Source: Ciona intestinalis | Taxonomy: Eukaryota; Chordata; Ascidiacea; Phlebobranchia; Cionidae | DNA: 64,000 nucleotides | Assembly: GCF_000224145.3 (NCBI RefSeq) | Contig: NW_004190470.2 | Coordinates: 87,114 to 151,113, forward strand | Direction: 5' to 3' | In this document: positions 63,717-64,000 of the stretch, in pieces | How the letters are laid out: every line of letters begins with the position of its first letter | Position numbering within the stretch: the stretch's first letter is position 1 | Translations under genes and position numbers: made by a program | Notes under the pieces: model-generated | The model's database searches: none | What the model was told of the DNA's origin: nothing | The model's input: only the letters and a program-made list of their open reading frames with translations

Positions 63717-64000
63717 ATGGCCATGTCGAAAGTTGATCCAAAAAGCACTGTTCCTGGTGTTCCTGGTTCCTCCACCCTTGGAATCCAGCTGAAGTCGGAG
63801 TATTTAAATTGTGATTTGGGGGTAAATGAAAAAGGGCAGTTTACTGTTAAGCTCGGTGGTGACGCTTTACTGCTAACAACTGCGATTTTTAGCAAGTGCG
63901 ACAATCTAAAAGGCCTATTTTTGGCTGGAGGCGTGCTCACGGCAACTGTTTATGCTTTGCGCAAACTTCGATATGTTGGGGGCCTTTCTATAAAGTTGCT
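63717..64000 (+). CDS. Unrecognised protein, N-terminal part (runs off the window)
   Basis: The frame is open from the ATG at 63717 to the window end (94 codons plus two bases). It begins MAMSKVDPKSTVPGVPGSST, then GIQLKSEYLNCDLGVNEKG and QFTVKLGGDALLLTTAIF, and includes a hydrophobic LFLAGGVLTATVYAL followed by RKLRYVGG, a possible membrane or hairpin segment. No signal peptide. The ATG context (GAAATGG) is good. I do not recognise the family; an exon could end anywhere near the edge. Confidence 0.5.
   Translation, partial: MAMSKVDPKSTVPGVPGSSTLGIQLKSEYLNCDLGVNEKGQFTVKLGGDALLLTTAIFSKCDNLKGLFLAGGVLTATVYALRKLRYVGGLSIKL

Overview
This looks like animal nuclear DNA from a tunicate of the genus Ciona. 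That is inferred from compact AT-rich genes with many short introns, a dense family of about 190-bp MITEs whose ends read like GGTGGGGGAAGATGGGACACC, and tRNA-derived SINEs ending in an ATTC repeat. No database was searched. Most genes are split, so the gene models were built by joining exons at GT/AG sites in phase. Every complete model closes with a whole number of codons.

Layout, left to right. (1) 813-2431, minus: the 5' part of a secreted or membrane fibronectin type III protein that runs off the left edge. (2) 5390-28044, plus: a 48-exon adhesion GPCR (1519 codons as assembled). It has a signal peptide, a tandemly duplicated module of about 230 residues that I do not recognise, a Ser/Thr-rich stalk built from tiny phase-1 exons, an EGF-like exon, a hormone-receptor domain, GAIN and GPS domains, seven membrane helices and an acidic tail. 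(3) 29594-33782 and 34824-38896, plus: two tandem 8-exon genes for Golgi-type, O-fucosyltransferase-like enzymes, with seven exons of identical length. (4) 40977-46048 and 47033-50498, plus: two tandem 7-exon MFS transporters of the SLC46 (folate/heme carrier) type. (5) 50586-52435, minus: an MZB1/pERp1-like ER protein, convergent with the second transporter. (6) 53369-53696, minus: a small candidate gene head-to-head with (7) 53741-54555, plus: a 119-residue single-BIR protein. (8) 54560-55080: a 39-bp minisatellite. (9) 56135-58463, plus: a secreted NIDO-domain protein. (10) 60988-61450, plus: a candidate 53-residue two-exon gene. (11) 62808-63245: three identical 146-bp repeats. (12) 63717-64000, plus: the start of an unrecognised gene that leaves the window.

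The genes do not form one pathway. Most products are secreted, ER/Golgi or membrane proteins, and local tandem duplication is the main theme: protein modules, exons, whole genes, MITE arrays and satellites. Two 50-base N gaps (15665-15714 and 17628-17677) interrupt the GPCR stalk, and the second sits between two nearly identical blocks that may be an assembly duplication. Introns and spacers are largely filled by MITEs and SINEs.
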